Below, in pieces: positions 35,895 to 45,263 of a DNA stretch of 64,000 nt (position 1 is the first letter of the stretch; every line of letters starts with the position of its first letter). The translations under genes were made by a program, and so were the position numbers. The notes under the pieces were generated by a model. That model worked only from the letters and a program-made list of their open reading frames with translations. It was not told where the DNA came from and did not search any database. Source of the DNA: Paraburkholderia hospita (GTDB taxonomy: Bacteria > Pseudomonadota > Gammaproteobacteria > Burkholderiales > Burkholderiaceae); assembly GCF_002902965.1 (NCBI RefSeq), contig NZ_CP026108.1, forward strand, positions 434,001-498,000, read 5' to 3'.

Positions 35895-36164
35895 CTATTG
35901 CGGATGTCCTTTCCGAATCACGCAGCAGCAGCAGCGATCGTAGGTGAGGTAAGTTTTCCATCTTGCCGTGGTCTGGCTCTGACTCAACAATACCGTATGA
36001 CCCGAAGACAGCGCAGATCGCTGCGCGGGTTTTATCGTCAGCGACATTTTCCCATCGTGACCGTCAGAAAGCCTAACCGTAACTGGAGCAGGCCCGCCCG
36101 CGATAGCAATTGTTGGTGCAAGGCCCGAGACTAGCGATAGAGACGCAAAGGTTCTACAACGCAT
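35895..36164 (-). pseudogene. Periplasmic cupredoxin-like protein, N-terminal remnant
   Basis: The first ~45 residues comprise a signal peptide (LVSGLAPTIAIAGG) and VTVRLSDGHDGKMSLTI, like the start of small periplasmic copper-binding cupredoxins. After that the frame becomes random and cysteine-rich and the copper ligands are not found. It may be a leader fragment left by deletion. Confidence 0.35.
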
Positions 36165-36594
36165 TCAAAAAACCATCGTTCGCCCTTCCTGAAGGATGTC
36201 ATGGGCTAAACGCGGAAGCTCCGGTTGCCCGAATCAACATCAGAGGAATCTCTCCTCCGGCGTTCGCACGTAGATGAATGGCAGTTCTTGAATACCATTT
36301 CATGAGGATAATGCGTATGTCTTAAGGGAAGAAGAGAAACTGAACGGGTTGCGGGGCGTTGAGGATCTCGATCCGCGGGAGACAGTGGCGTCGCCCGCTT
36401 CACCCTCAAACAGGGACACTACATTGTGTTTTGCAATGGACCCGGACTTTTCAAGCATGTCATCCGGGAAGTAGCCCGACATGACGCACAACAGCCGTCG
36501 AGATGGCGCGTCGGCAGATAGCGCCGTCCGCCACTGGCCGGCAGTGCGTCACGCGAAGCGTGCACGAAGTCTGGGATGTTGTTGCACCCGTTAA

Positions 36595-36611
36595 GTTAAG
36601 CGCATCTTAAG
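36595..36611 (+). promoter_or_regulatory. PmrA/QseB-type box GTTAAG-N5-CTTAAG
   Basis: GTTAAG, spacer CGCAT, CTTAAG lies 106 bases before the sensor-kinase start at 36717. The TTAAG half sites with a 5-base spacer match the box recognised by OmpR-family regulators of the PmrA/QseB type. A third TTAAG precedes it directly. Confidence 0.5.
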
Positions 36612-36716
36612 CTTCCCGGCCTGATACTGGAAAAGTCGCTGCCAACAGATGTCCTGCCTGAGATAGCCAATACACTAAGACGATCAACTATCAGCGGTAT
36701 GCTTTGCGGAGGAAGC

Positions 36717-38088
36717 GTGAAGTCCGTACGGTCACAGCTACTAGCCGGGTTGCTTGTTGGACTGGGGGTGGTGAGCATCGTCGCGGGATATGGGATTTTC
36801 CGTAGCGCGTTGGAAGAAGCGAACGAACTGTTTGACTACGAACTTCGCTCCGTCGCCGTGTCGTTGCCGCAGTCACTATCTTATGCGAGCATCGCGAACG
36901 CGGAACCCCACGATATTGACCGGATTGGGGATGACCGTGTTGCAATTCAGGTATGGGATGGTGACGGCAAACTGGCTTACTACTCGCATTTGGGCTCACC
37001 ACTTCCGCGCCGAGGAACTGGTTTCCATGATATCGAAGTGGCAGAGCGTCACTTCCGGGTTTTTGGTGTCGAACAGGCTTCGCGGTTTGTTCAGGTGGGA
37101 CAACCAGTTTCGGTGCGCGATGAGCTCGCGTCGCAGGTGGCGTCCAGAACGCTCTGGCCGTTACTTGGAATAGTCCCACTCGAGATCGCTCTGGTATTGC
37201 TCGTAGTGAGGCGGGCGTTACGACCCATACAGCGGCTATCGACGTCTCTCGCAGCACGCTCCCCGGAGACGTTGACTCCCGTCGACCTGGCCGATGATAT
37301 TCCGACGGAAATAGCTCCATTGGTGAACGCACTGAACGACCTTTTGACCCGACTGGCCAAGGCAGTCCACGCGCAACGCGTGTTCATCGCTGATGCTGCC
37401 CACGAACTGCGAACGCGTTTAACGGCACTGAAGCTCCAGATTCAGGTTGCACGTATTGAATCTGGCTCGCTCTTTCAGAAGCCGGAGGATCGGACAAACC
37501 GCGCCATTCACCTCGTTCAACAGTTGCTGTCGCTTGCCCGGGAAGACGCAGACACAAGTGACGGAAAGCCTCCTGCGAACCTAGCCAAGCTTGCATCTCA
37601 GGTTGTTGCTGACCTGTCTGTACTCGCTGAAGAGAAGGGAGCCGATCTGGGTCTTGAGCGCGTACGAATTGAAGCCGGGTCTGATTCCCTTTACGTCGCG
37701 GGAGACGAGACATCTTTGGGATCAATGCTGGCGAACCTGGTTGACAACGCTATCCGGTACACGCCACATGGGGGCATGGGTAGACGTCCGACTGGTTATC
37801 GCACACGACACGGTGGACGTTGAGGTCATCGACACAGGTCCAGGGATACCGGCCATGGAGCTTCACCGTGTTCCCGACCGGTTTTTTCGTGCCGGGAATA
37901 CCTCGGGGACAGGGAGTGGACTTGGGCTTGCGATTGCGATTGTGATTGCGGCCAAGGTAGCAACGAAATGTCGTGCTGAATTGCTGATCCGTAACAGGCA
38001 GGACAGGACCGGCTTGAGCGTAGCGGTTATCGGCCTGAAACTGGTTGGCAACGTCAATGGGGGCGTTGCAAAAAAAAATGGCACGTGA
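36717..38088 (+). pseudogene. QseC-like sensor histidine kinase with frameshift
   Basis: The GTG at 36717 has GGAGG 6 bases upstream. The N-terminus has a membrane helix, a periplasmic sensor part, a second membrane helix (LLGIVPLEIALVLLVV) and a HAMP-like linker. The H-box reads AAHELRTRLTALK, with Arg where Pro is normal. The N-box LANLVDNAIRYTPHGG is followed by a change of frame at about 37772. The other frame carries VDVEVIDTGPGIP and GTGSGLGLAIA. A one-base change thus splits the ATPase domain. No response regulator lies next to it. Confidence 0.75.
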
Positions 38089-38239
38089 GATGTAGCACTG
38101 ACCGGCGGGCATCAGCTTGGTCTATCGCTTTTTGTGAATCGGCATCAATCCTGTCCACGCGGGTGGTTGTTGTGAAGTTGCACCTTGCCGCGGCATAGCT
38201 GTCTGTCCCGGCAATATCAGCAACGACCGCCTATTTGGG

Positions 38240-38270
38240 GCCCGGACCGTGTCCGGGCTCGCTTTTTTGC
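38240..38270 (+). terminator. Rho-independent terminator
   Basis: GCCCGGAC, loop CGT, GTCCGGGC forms a perfect 8-bp GC stem followed by TCGCTTTTTTGC. It lies 150 bases after the kinase relic, in an otherwise empty stretch (38089-38539). Confidence 0.7.
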
Positions 38271-38539
38271 TTTGCGGCCATGGTTCCGTGCAAGCGAATT
38301 TGTGATCGAATCGCCGATTACGGCGAACGTGAAGGCTGACAGGAGTCGGGCCATTCTGGAGCCGGCGCTTGAGATTTCGGAGTGAAGAACGGATGCCGCA
38401 GCAATTCGTCCTTACGAATGGTTCGTGCCACTATGAAAGTCTCGTTTCGATGGCAATCCAGGTAGCCTCATGGAGCCCATCCCGTGCCCGATTACCCCGA
38501 ATCGTGAGAGGGGTATGAACGAGGCTACTGCAACTGGCT

Positions 38540-39073
38540 ATGAGAACAATTGAGGAAATGACTGTGGTCAGCCTGAACAGGTTTCTTGACGAAAAGAATC
38601 TCCATCTGTTCTTTGAGGTGAGCCTGTGGTCTAAAGCTGTCTTCGCACTTTCGGAAATCGTCGCCGGCGTTGCCACATACTATGTTCCGCTGCGATTTTT
38701 TTTAACCGTCGTGCTGTGGGTTACCAGGAAGGAATTCGTCGAAGATCCTCACGATCTCGTCGCCAACTTTCTCCTCCATACCGTCCAGCATCTGTCCATC
38801 GGTGTCCAGAAATTCGCTGCAATCTACCTGGTCGGGCACGGCATGATAAAGCTCTGGCTGATCGTCGGCCTCTTGCGACAGAGGCTTTGGTATTACCCCG
38901 TCTCGATTATCGTCTTCGGCCTGTTAATCTCGTATCAGGTCTACCGATACACATTCACGCAATCGGTGTGGTTGCTGCTCGTAACCGCTCTGGACATCGT
39001 CATTATCGCGCTCACATGGCACGAGTACCGGTACCTTCGAAACAGGCAGCGAGCAGCCATTGCGAGTTCCTGA
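38540..39073 (+). CDS. DUF2127 integral membrane protein
   Basis: The product is 177 aa with four predicted membrane helices. HTVQHLSIGVQKFAAIYLVG followed by HGMIKLWLIVGLLRQRLW, and VYRYTFTQSVWLLLVTALD with a closing HEYRYL, match the DUF2127 family, whose function is unknown. A weak alternative start is ATG 38558. It stands alone between a terminator and convergent cytochrome genes. Confidence 0.75.
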   Translation: MRTIEEMTVVSLNRFLDEKNLHLFFEVSLWSKAVFALSEIVAGVATYYVPLRFFLTVVLWVTRKEFVEDPHDLVANFLLHTVQHLSIGVQKFAAIYLVGHGMIKLWLIVGLLRQRLWYYPVSIIVFGLLISYQVYRYTFTQSVWLLLVTALDIVIIALTWHEYRYLRNRQRAAIASS

Positions 39074-39135
39074 GTGCGCCGCGTTCCGCCGACTGCTTTG
39101 CCGGCAGTGTTTGCCTTGAGGGCCGCACCCACGAC

Positions 39136-39699
39136 TCAACCTCGCTCGCTCGTTGGCATCTTCCGTTCGACGCGCCTGGGCAAAGGCAGTATCCGGGGAA
39201 GAATGTTTTCCGACTTGAGTACCCGGTGCGCTAGCGCCCCCAACACGTGCAACCCGACCAGTGCAGCCAGCCCATAGGCCGTCACCGAATGCAGTTCGCC
39301 CAACCAATGCGACAATTCGCGGCTTTTCGGTACCAGCGTTGGGAGCGAGAAGAGCCCGAAGCAACTGGCCACGTGTCCGGCCGCGTTGGTCTTCACCCAA
39401 CCAAGCAGCGGAATGGCGAGCATCAATACATAGAGGAAGTGATGGACGGTCTTCTCGACGAGGTAAGCCGGCGTACCGGCCCGGTTGGTCGAGGGCGGCA
39501 GCCGACGCCGCACGCGCAACCGGTTCGCGACACGGACCGACACCAGCCCGAGGATGATGATGCCGAGCGACTTGTGCAGGGCAAGCAGATTCTCGTTGTC
39601 GTCGAGCATCCAACCGATGATCAGATTGCCAATCAGCGCGACGGCCAGCAGCCAGTGCAGCAGGCTGATCGAGATAGGGTAGCGGGACACGTGTTTCAT
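39136..39699 (-). CDS. Cytochrome b561-type membrane protein
   Basis: The product is 187 aa with four membrane helices. Haem-ligand histidines appear in ISLLHWLLA (helix 1), LALHKSLG (helix 2), and in LSHWLGELHSVTAYGLAAL plus GLHVLGALAHR near the C-terminus, as in bacterial b561 proteins. Such proteins pass electrons from the quinol pool to superoxide or periplasmic acceptors. It follows the cytochrome b562 gene by 35 bases on the same strand, so both form an operon divergent from the two-component genes. Confidence 0.85.
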   Translation of the reverse strand: MKHVSRYPISISLLHWLLAVALIGNLIIGWMLDDNENLLALHKSLGIIILGLVSVRVANRLRVRRRLPPSTNRAGTPAYLVEKTVHHFLYVLMLAIPLLGWVKTNAAGHVASCFGLFSLPTLVPKSRELSHWLGELHSVTAYGLAALVGLHVLGALAHRVLKSENILPRILPLPRRVERKMPTSERG

Positions 39700-39734
39700 G
39701 GTACGGGATTCCTGTTCAACGCGTTTCAGGTCTG

Positions 39735-40109
39735 TCAGCTCAGCAGGTCGTGATAATGCTTCCTCGTACCGTTAATCCGGTGCAATGCCCGCTTGGCGGC
39801 GTTCATGTCGTCCGCCTGGATTGCACGGTCCACCTCGGTCAATTCCTGCTGCAGCGCCTGCATGCCTTCGTCGTAGGTGGATTGGTCGCCGCGATAAGGC
39901 TGACGGCTTACGCGCTGCGCGTCGCTCTCGAGCCTGGCCACGTAGCCGCGCAGCTCGGGCATCGTGGTACTGGACATCGCGCCCTGCATGGCCAGCTTCA
40001 TGTCCTTCATCAGTGTCTTGATCTCGCCCGCATGGGCCAGCGGCGCGACGACAAGCAGCGAGACGCACAGTAACGTGCGGAAATGGGGGTGGAACGGCAG
40101 CGGCGCCAT
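39735..40109 (-). CDS. Cytochrome b562 family periplasmic protein
   Basis: The start at 40109 is preferred because AGGA lies 9 bases upstream; 40115 is possible. A signal peptide (LLCVSLLVVAPLAHAG) precedes a four-helix-bundle protein of ~100 aa. The axial Met is expected in IKTLMKDMKLAMQGAM and the axial His in NGTRKHYHDLL at the end, equivalent to TRNAYH of E. coli CybC. It should carry a b-type haem in the periplasm. With the adjacent b561 it may form an electron relay. The PmrA/QseB-like box at 40161 lies in its promoter region. Confidence 0.8.
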   Translation of the reverse strand: MAPLPFHPHFRTLLCVSLLVVAPLAHAGEIKTLMKDMKLAMQGAMSSTTMPELRGYVARLESDAQRVSRQPYRGDQSTYDEGMQALQQELTEVDRAIQADDMNAAKRALHRINGTRKHYHDLLS

Positions 40110-40160
40110 GGGCATTGATCCTGTAAGGACAGTTAGTGCCCGCGAGAATAGGCAGGTCAG

Positions 40161-40177
40161 GTTAACGGAATCTTAAC
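40161..40177. promoter_or_regulatory. PmrA/QseB-type box GTTAAC-N5-CTTAAC
   Basis: GTTAAC, spacer GGAAT, CTTAAC lies between the divergent cytochrome operon (start 52 bases left) and the response-regulator gene (start 100 bases right). It has the same architecture as the box at 36595-36611. It is the probable site of the adjacent regulator and could control both directions. Confidence 0.6.
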
Positions 40178-40276
40178 GACCACCCATGCCGGCGGACGGG
40201 CTTGATACACGTCTGCTTAAACGGGTATCGTTGCCGCCAGGGACGCTTTGCCGGAACGAACAGGAGCACGACAACG

Positions 40277-40939
40277 ATGCGCGTATTACTCGTCGAGGAC
40301 GACAGACTGATTGGCAGCGGCGTGGAAGACGGCCTGATCGAGGCGGGCATGACGGTCGACTGGGCGTGCGACGGCAAGCAGGCACAACTGGCGCTGGAAA
40401 CCACGCCATACGACCTGGTCGTACTCGATCTTGGGCTGCCCCGCATGTCGGGGACCGAACTACTCGACTGGATTCGCAAGCGCCGTGACCATACTCCCGT
40501 GCTTGTCATGACCGCGCGCGACACCGTCGCCGACCGGGTGAGCGGTCTGAGCGCCGGCGCTGATGACTATCTCGGCAAGCCGTTCGACCTGACGGAACTG
40601 GTCGCGCGCTGTCGCGCGCTCGTGAGGCGCTCGCAGGGCCGAAGCACCGACACGATTGAATACGGCGACATGCTGGTTGATCCCGGGCGCCTGACGGTCA
40701 TGCGCGGAAGCGAGCGCATCGCGCTCAGCTCGCGCGAGTGTGCATTGCTGGTCGAGCTACTGGCGAATCAGGGCCGTCCTCTTTCCCGCGCGCGTCTCCA
40801 GGACAGCCTTTACGGCTGGAACGAGGAGATCGAAAGCAATGCGATCGAGGTGCATATCTCGAACCTGCGCAAGAAGTTGGGCGCCCATCTGATCCGTACG
40901 ATCCGCGGCGTCGGGTATGTGGTGGAGAAGGCAACGTGA
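40277..40939 (+). CDS. OmpR-family response regulator (QseB/PmrA-like)
   Basis: The product is 220 aa. The receiver domain has the acidic pair in VEDDR, the phospho-acceptor Asp in LVVLDLGLPRMSG, Thr in VMTARD and Lys in GKPFDL. The winged-helix domain ends with SNAIEVHISNLRKKLG and IRTIRGVGYVVE, typical of QseB/PmrA. The ATG at 40277 starts the conserved MRVLLVEDD. Its stop overlaps the kinase start by one base. The box at 40161 is its likely target, linking it to the cytochrome b561/b562 genes. Confidence 0.92.
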   Translation: MRVLLVEDDRLIGSGVEDGLIEAGMTVDWACDGKQAQLALETTPYDLVVLDLGLPRMSGTELLDWIRKRRDHTPVLVMTARDTVADRVSGLSAGADDYLGKPFDLTELVARCRALVRRSQGRSTDTIEYGDMLVDPGRLTVMRGSERIALSSRECALLVELLANQGRPLSRARLQDSLYGWNEEIESNAIEVHISNLRKKLGAHLIRTIRGVGYVVEKAT

Positions 40940-42285
40940 TGCGGTCGATCCGGCGACGGCTGACCTTGCTGGTATTGTCTGGCATCGTGCTGGTGTGGTT
41001 GTACTCGTTATATTCGAGCTATCACCAGGCAATCCATGAAGTCGAGGAATGGGACGAAACACGTATCGAACAGGTCGCCCGTGCGCTACTCGTGCTCGAC
41101 GCGCGCGATCTGCCGGCTTTTGCAGGCGCGAGCCTCACGCCTCGCGACGACGACGGAGACAACGATGCGTCAACGCGGCTGCTGTACGAGGTGACTGCTG
41201 CAGACGGACGGGTACTGGCCGCCAGCCCCGGCTTGTCCTCGCTCGGCCTGCCGGCACGTCCGGCCCACGCATCCGGCCTGCTGCGGATAGACGATGCGAA
41301 GTGGCGCGTCTACGTGCTTGGCGATGCTGCACGCGACCGTACCGTGCGAATCTTCGAGCAGCGCACGCATCGCTCAGAGCTATCCTCGATGGTCGCGCAG
41401 CGCATCGCCCGCCCACTTGCGTTCGTGTTGCCCGTGCTGGCCATGCTGGTCTGGTTTGCGATCGGCAGGAGCCTGACACCCTTGCGCACGCTGTCGGAGG
41501 CGATCGAGGCACGATCCCCCGACAGTCTCGATGCCATCGCGGTCAAGGGCGTTCCCGATGAGGTCTTTCCGCTCGTCGCTGCGCTCAATACGCTGTTGCA
41601 ACGTCTGCGCCGGTCGCTCGATCGCGAGCGCGCGTTTACCGGCGACGCGGCGCACGAACTCAAGACCCCGCTCGCCGCGATCAAGGTCCAGGCACAAGTC
41701 GCGCTCACCGCGTGTGATCCGGAACGTCAGCGTCGCGCCATGCAGCGCGTGGTGGAAGCCGTGGACCGAAGCACGCACCTGGCCGACCAGTTGCTCGCGC
41801 TGGCGCGGCTTGAGGAAAGCACGCCGCTTCCCAGTGCGGGGGTCGATCTCGCGGACATGGCCAAAGCATGCATCGTCGACCAGCATGCCCATGCGGACCA
41901 CAAGCAGATGTCGCTGACGCTGCGGGCCGATGGAGCGACCACCGTGTGTGCGCCGCCCGCGCTGGTGCGGATACTGCTCGACAATCTCGTCGACAATGCA
42001 ATCAAATACGGGCGCGTGCAGGGGCGCATAGAAATCGCGACCTGGCGCGACGCCGACACGATATTTTTAGAGGTGCGAGACGATGGCCCGGGTGTCGCGG
42101 AGGAGAACCTGTCACGCCTGCACGACCGTTTCTTTCGTGGCGCGAACCACGTCGAGAAAGGAAGCGGGTTGGGCCTGTCGATCGTTGCCCGCATCGTGGC
42201 CCAATTGCGCGGGAAGCTGGAGTACACGGCGGGAATAGATGGGGGCTTCGGTGTGCGCGTCGGGTTGCCTTTGCGTATGCGCTAG
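40939..42285 (+). CDS. QseC-like sensor histidine kinase
   Basis: The product is 448 aa, with two membrane helices near the N-terminus and around LAFVLPVLAMLVWFAIG and a ~130-residue periplasmic sensor between. The H-box is GDAAHELKTPLAAIK (intact Pro), the N-box LLDNLVDNAIKYG, and the G-boxes DDGPGV and GSGLGLSIV. All catalytic residues are present. It forms a pair with the regulator just upstream. Compared with the broken kinase at 36717 it shows the same layout, so the two may be paralogues. Confidence 0.92.
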   Translation: MRSIRRRLTLLVLSGIVLVWLYSLYSSYHQAIHEVEEWDETRIEQVARALLVLDARDLPAFAGASLTPRDDDGDNDASTRLLYEVTAADGRVLAASPGLSSLGLPARPAHASGLLRIDDAKWRVYVLGDAARDRTVRIFEQRTHRSELSSMVAQRIARPLAFVLPVLAMLVWFAIGRSLTPLRTLSEAIEARSPDSLDAIAVKGVPDEVFPLVAALNTLLQRLRRSLDRERAFTGDAAHELKTPLAAIKVQAQVALTACDPERQRRAMQRVVEAVDRSTHLADQLLALARLEESTPLPSAGVDLADMAKACIVDQHAHADHKQMSLTLRADGATTVCAPPALVRILLDNLVDNAIKYGRVQGRIEIATWRDADTIFLEVRDDGPGVAEENLSRLHDRFFRGANHVEKGSGLGLSIVARIVAQLRGKLEYTAGIDGGFGVRVGLPLRMR

Positions 42286-42369
42286 TCGACGGGAGGCAGG
42301 ATGAGAATGGCACCCGACGGCGCATAACATTATAATCAGTCATCCTACGCATGTTACATAAGCCTAAAT

Positions 42370-42464
42370 ACCCATACATCGGGACGATCAGCGTTGACTC
42401 ACCGGGAGAAACGATATTCCGGGTGCGCCTGCCACTCAATCTCGGTCAGGCGGCAGCGGACTGA
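42370..42464 (+). pseudogene. Histidine-kinase ATPase end fragment
   Basis: The frame ending at TGA 42462 reads IGTISVDSPGETIFRVRLPL, the closing strand pattern of HATPase domains. Nothing upstream in this frame belongs to a kinase, so it is a short relic. Confidence 0.3.
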
Positions 42465-42494
42465 ATACGCGGCGCCATTCGGTGACCGGCCGTC

Positions 42495-42944
42495 TCAGCA
42501 TGCAAAGGGCAGGCCTGCTTCCCTGCGAACATGATCCCGTGCGGAGACATTGCCGTTTGCCGCATCCCAGAGAACACGCCATTCATAGGTACGGTTCGAA
42601 AGCCAGTTGTCGATCCGTTCGCTCGCCGCTTCTTCGCCGGGTTCGCCAAGACCGTCCGCGAGCTGCTCGCTCCACAGCATCATTGCGAAGGTGATGACCT
42701 TGTCGGCATCCTCTTCGGTTGCCTGACAGCCCAACCGTTCCATCACGCAATGCGTCATGGGCCAGACGCCTGTATCAGTCACCCGCAGTTCTCCATGTCG
42801 AGCAGGCGCGGCGCGTTGCGCATCCGCGTGATCGACAAAACCCGCGTCACGCGCCATTGCGTCGAGTCCGTCCCCATCGGATCTGGCCTGGTATTCGCCA
42901 ACTATGACTCCAGAAATCGTGTTTTCGATTCGGAAGGTTTTCAT
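42495..42944 (-). CDS. Hypothetical protein, 149 aa
   Basis: The start at 42944 has AGAGAAAG upstream. The beginning MKTFRIENTISGVIVGEY followed by DGLDAMARDAGF resembles small soluble Burkholderia proteins that pair an N-terminal beta-hairpin with helices. The second half (VITFAMMLWSEQLADGLGE and on) is helical. No function can be assigned. The gene stands alone. Confidence 0.5.
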   Translation of the reverse strand: MKTFRIENTISGVIVGEYQARSDGDGLDAMARDAGFVDHADAQRAAPARHGELRVTDTGVWPMTHCVMERLGCQATEEDADKVITFAMMLWSEQLADGLGEPGEEAASERIDNWLSNRTYEWRVLWDAANGNVSARDHVRREAGLPFAC

Positions 42945-43131
42945 GGTCTTTCTCTGGCCTGGATTCGCGGAACCGTACGCACGGTGCGTCCGTGGAGGAA
43001 ATAATACTTGCAGCACGCGCAGCGTCAATGATCCGCACGACGCGGCGCTTCAAGCCAGTCTGTACGGGGCGCGGACAGGTGTTGCACGCATTGAGCGGCC
43101 GCACGATCTGTGCGAATCTATGATGTGGGCA

Positions 43132-44190
43132 CTAGTCCGCTGAACCGGATGAATTGCACCGGATGCGTCGAGTTGGATCGGAATACTTCCATTTCAACGG
43201 GGCGGCCTGCTTGTTGTATTGGCGGATATAGCGCATGAGTTTTTTGTCGAGATCTTTGGTGCTGGTGAATACGCCGCGCGTGATGACGTCGCGCTGGATG
43301 CGGGCAAACCAGTTCTCGACCTGGTTCAGCCATGACGAATACGTGGGGGTGTAATGGATCGAGACGTTCGTATGGTCAGCCAGAAAGGTTTGGACGGCGT
43401 CGGTCTTGTGGCTGCTCACGTTGTCGCAGATCACGTGAATCTCCTTTCCGGCGGGCTGCGCCGATACCACTTCGGTAAGGAACGCGACGAACTGGGCACT
43501 GGTATGGCGTGGCGCAGTCTTGCCCAGCACTTCGCCGGTGGCGACATTCAACGCTGCAAACAGGCTCAGGGTACCGTTGCGTCTGTATTCGAAGCCGTGA
43601 CTTTCGGCGCGCCCGGGCGAGAGCGGCAACATCCGGTCTTTGCGATCGAGCGCCTGAATGGCCGTTTTCTCGTCCACACAGAACACCGCCGCATGCAACG
43701 GCGGGTTCAGATACAGGCCGATCACATCGGCAGCCTTGTCCTCAAAGTCGGGATCGTTCGACACCATGTGGGTATCGAGACGATGCGGCCGAACGTCGTG
43801 CTTGCGCCAGATACGTTGAACCGTCATGAAGGGCACGCCCAACTGCGCGGCCAGTTTGCGGCTGCTCCAATGCGTCGAGCCGTCGGCCGGTTTGCGCCTG
43901 AGCGTGTAGTCGAGCACTCTCGCTTCAAGACGCGCCAGGTCACAGCGCGCCGCACGACCTGGGTGCCTGCCATACAGGCCCGCCAGACGTTCACTGGCGA
44001 AGCGCGTTTGCCAGGTGGTGATGAAACGCGAATCGCATCGCAATTCGTTCATGATCGCCCCGCGCGAGGCCCCTTTGTCGAGCAGCAGGATCAACCGCGC
44101 TCGCCTTACTTGGCCAACGGCCATCGTTCGGCTGCGCTGCATCGACAACAGTTCTTCGCGCTCGGCTTCACTCAGATTCATTTTGCCCAT
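43132..44190 (-). CDS. IS630-family transposase
   Basis: The product is 352 aa. N-terminal HTH regions (RRARLILLLDKGASRGAIMN and KLAAQLGVPFMTVQRIWRKH) are followed by the DDE domain: first Asp in AVFCVDEKT, second in HVICDNVSSHKT, and the glutamate in SWLNQVENWF. All three are intact, so it is probably active. The stop codon TAG uses the TA of the left target duplication, so translation ends only at the insertion junction. Confidence 0.92.
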   Translation of the reverse strand: MGKMNLSEAEREELLSMQRSRTMAVGQVRRARLILLLDKGASRGAIMNELRCDSRFITTWQTRFASERLAGLYGRHPGRAARCDLARLEARVLDYTLRRKPADGSTHWSSRKLAAQLGVPFMTVQRIWRKHDVRPHRLDTHMVSNDPDFEDKAADVIGLYLNPPLHAAVFCVDEKTAIQALDRKDRMLPLSPGRAESHGFEYRRNGTLSLFAALNVATGEVLGKTAPRHTSAQFVAFLTEVVSAQPAGKEIHVICDNVSSHKTDAVQTFLADHTNVSIHYTPTYSSWLNQVENWFARIQRDVITRGVFTSTKDLDKKLMRYIRQYNKQAAPLKWKYSDPTRRIRCNSSGSAD

Positions 44191-44229
44191 GCACCTTTAG
44201 ATCAGTGCAATTTCATTGGTTCAATGGAC
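43135..44229 (-). mobile_element. IS630-family insertion sequence, 1095 bp
   Basis: The element is bounded by TA dinucleotides at 43133-43134 and 44230-44231, the duplication typical of IS630. The inverted ends read GTCCGCTGAACCGGATG at the left and GTCCATTGAACCAATG as the reverse complement of the right. It carries one transposase gene. Confidence 0.88.
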
Positions 44230-44268
44230 TAGGGTCCGCGTTCAGGTCACTCGGCAGGGGAGACGGCC

Positions 44269-45177
44269 ATGTCCCTCGATCCAACCGCTCATCCGGGATT
44301 GACCGCCTTCGTTTTCGCGGGCGGCGGCAGCCTCGGCGCAATTGAAGTCGGCATGCTGCGCGAGCTTCTTCACCAGGGCGAACGGCCCGGTTGCGTGGTC
44401 GGCGCGTCCGCTGGCGCGATCAACGCCGCGTATTTCGCCGGACAACCTGATGGCGGCGGGGTAGCGATGCTCGAATCCTTATGGCGCAGCATCCGGCGGC
44501 AGGACATCATGCCGTTCTCGATGGTTGGACTGCTCAGGATGATCCTGCAAAACCGCACGCACCTCGTCGAAGCGACGGCGCTGCGGATGCTGTTGGAAAA
44601 GCATTTGCGGTACAAACAGATCGAGAAGGCGGCGCTGCCGCTGCACATCGTTGCGACCGACATGCTCAGCGGCAACGAAATCGTATTTTCATCGGGCCCG
44701 GTCGTGGACGCGGTGCTCGCCAGTGCGGCGATTCCAGGCGTGTTTCCGCCGATACGAATTGACGGCCAGCTTCTGGTCGATGGCGGCGTCGCCAACAACA
44801 CGCCCGTCTCAGTGGCCGTGGCGCTGGGCGCCACGCGCATCATCGTGTTGCCCGCCGGCTTTGCCTGTGGGTTGCACAAGCCGCCCGGGAGCGCAATCGG
44901 GCAGGCGATGCATGCGTTGACGCTTGTGATCGCGCGGCAGCTCGTGCGCGACCTCGAGTTCTATTCGACCCGCGCAGCGATCTACGTCGTGCCGCCGCTG
45001 TGTCCGCTCGACGTCTCGCCGTACGACTACACACAGTGTGATCGCCTGATCGAGCGTGCGGCGGAGAAGACGCGGGCGTGGGTAGGCGAGGGCGGTCTTC
45101 AACGCACGTTCATTCCGGGTGCGCTGCGGGAGCACACGCACACGGCAGCGCATCCGACCTGCGACGCCAATGCCTAG
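44269..45177 (+). CDS. Patatin-like phospholipase (second)
   Basis: The product is 302 aa, with GGGGAGAC upstream of ATG 44269. FAGGGSLGAIEVGML forms the oxyanion loop, VVGASAGAINAAY the nucleophile elbow, and VDGGVANNTPV holds the catalytic Asp. It belongs to the RssA/NTE-type patatins and differs clearly from the enzyme at 9510, which is coupled to GTPases. It has no signal peptide. Neighbours (an IS630 and a GH27 gene) give no functional hint. Confidence 0.88.
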   Translation: MSLDPTAHPGLTAFVFAGGGSLGAIEVGMLRELLHQGERPGCVVGASAGAINAAYFAGQPDGGGVAMLESLWRSIRRQDIMPFSMVGLLRMILQNRTHLVEATALRMLLEKHLRYKQIEKAALPLHIVATDMLSGNEIVFSSGPVVDAVLASAAIPGVFPPIRIDGQLLVDGGVANNTPVSVAVALGATRIIVLPAGFACGLHKPPGSAIGQAMHALTLVIARQLVRDLEFYSTRAAIYVVPPLCPLDVSPYDYTQCDRLIERAAEKTRAWVGEGGLQRTFIPGALREHTHTAAHPTCDANA

Positions 45178-45263
45178 GTGATGATCCTCGGCGGCGTGGC
45201 GCGCGGCGCCTGCAATCGCGCGACACCTATTGTTCAAACAGACCCCATGCGAACCAGACAGCT

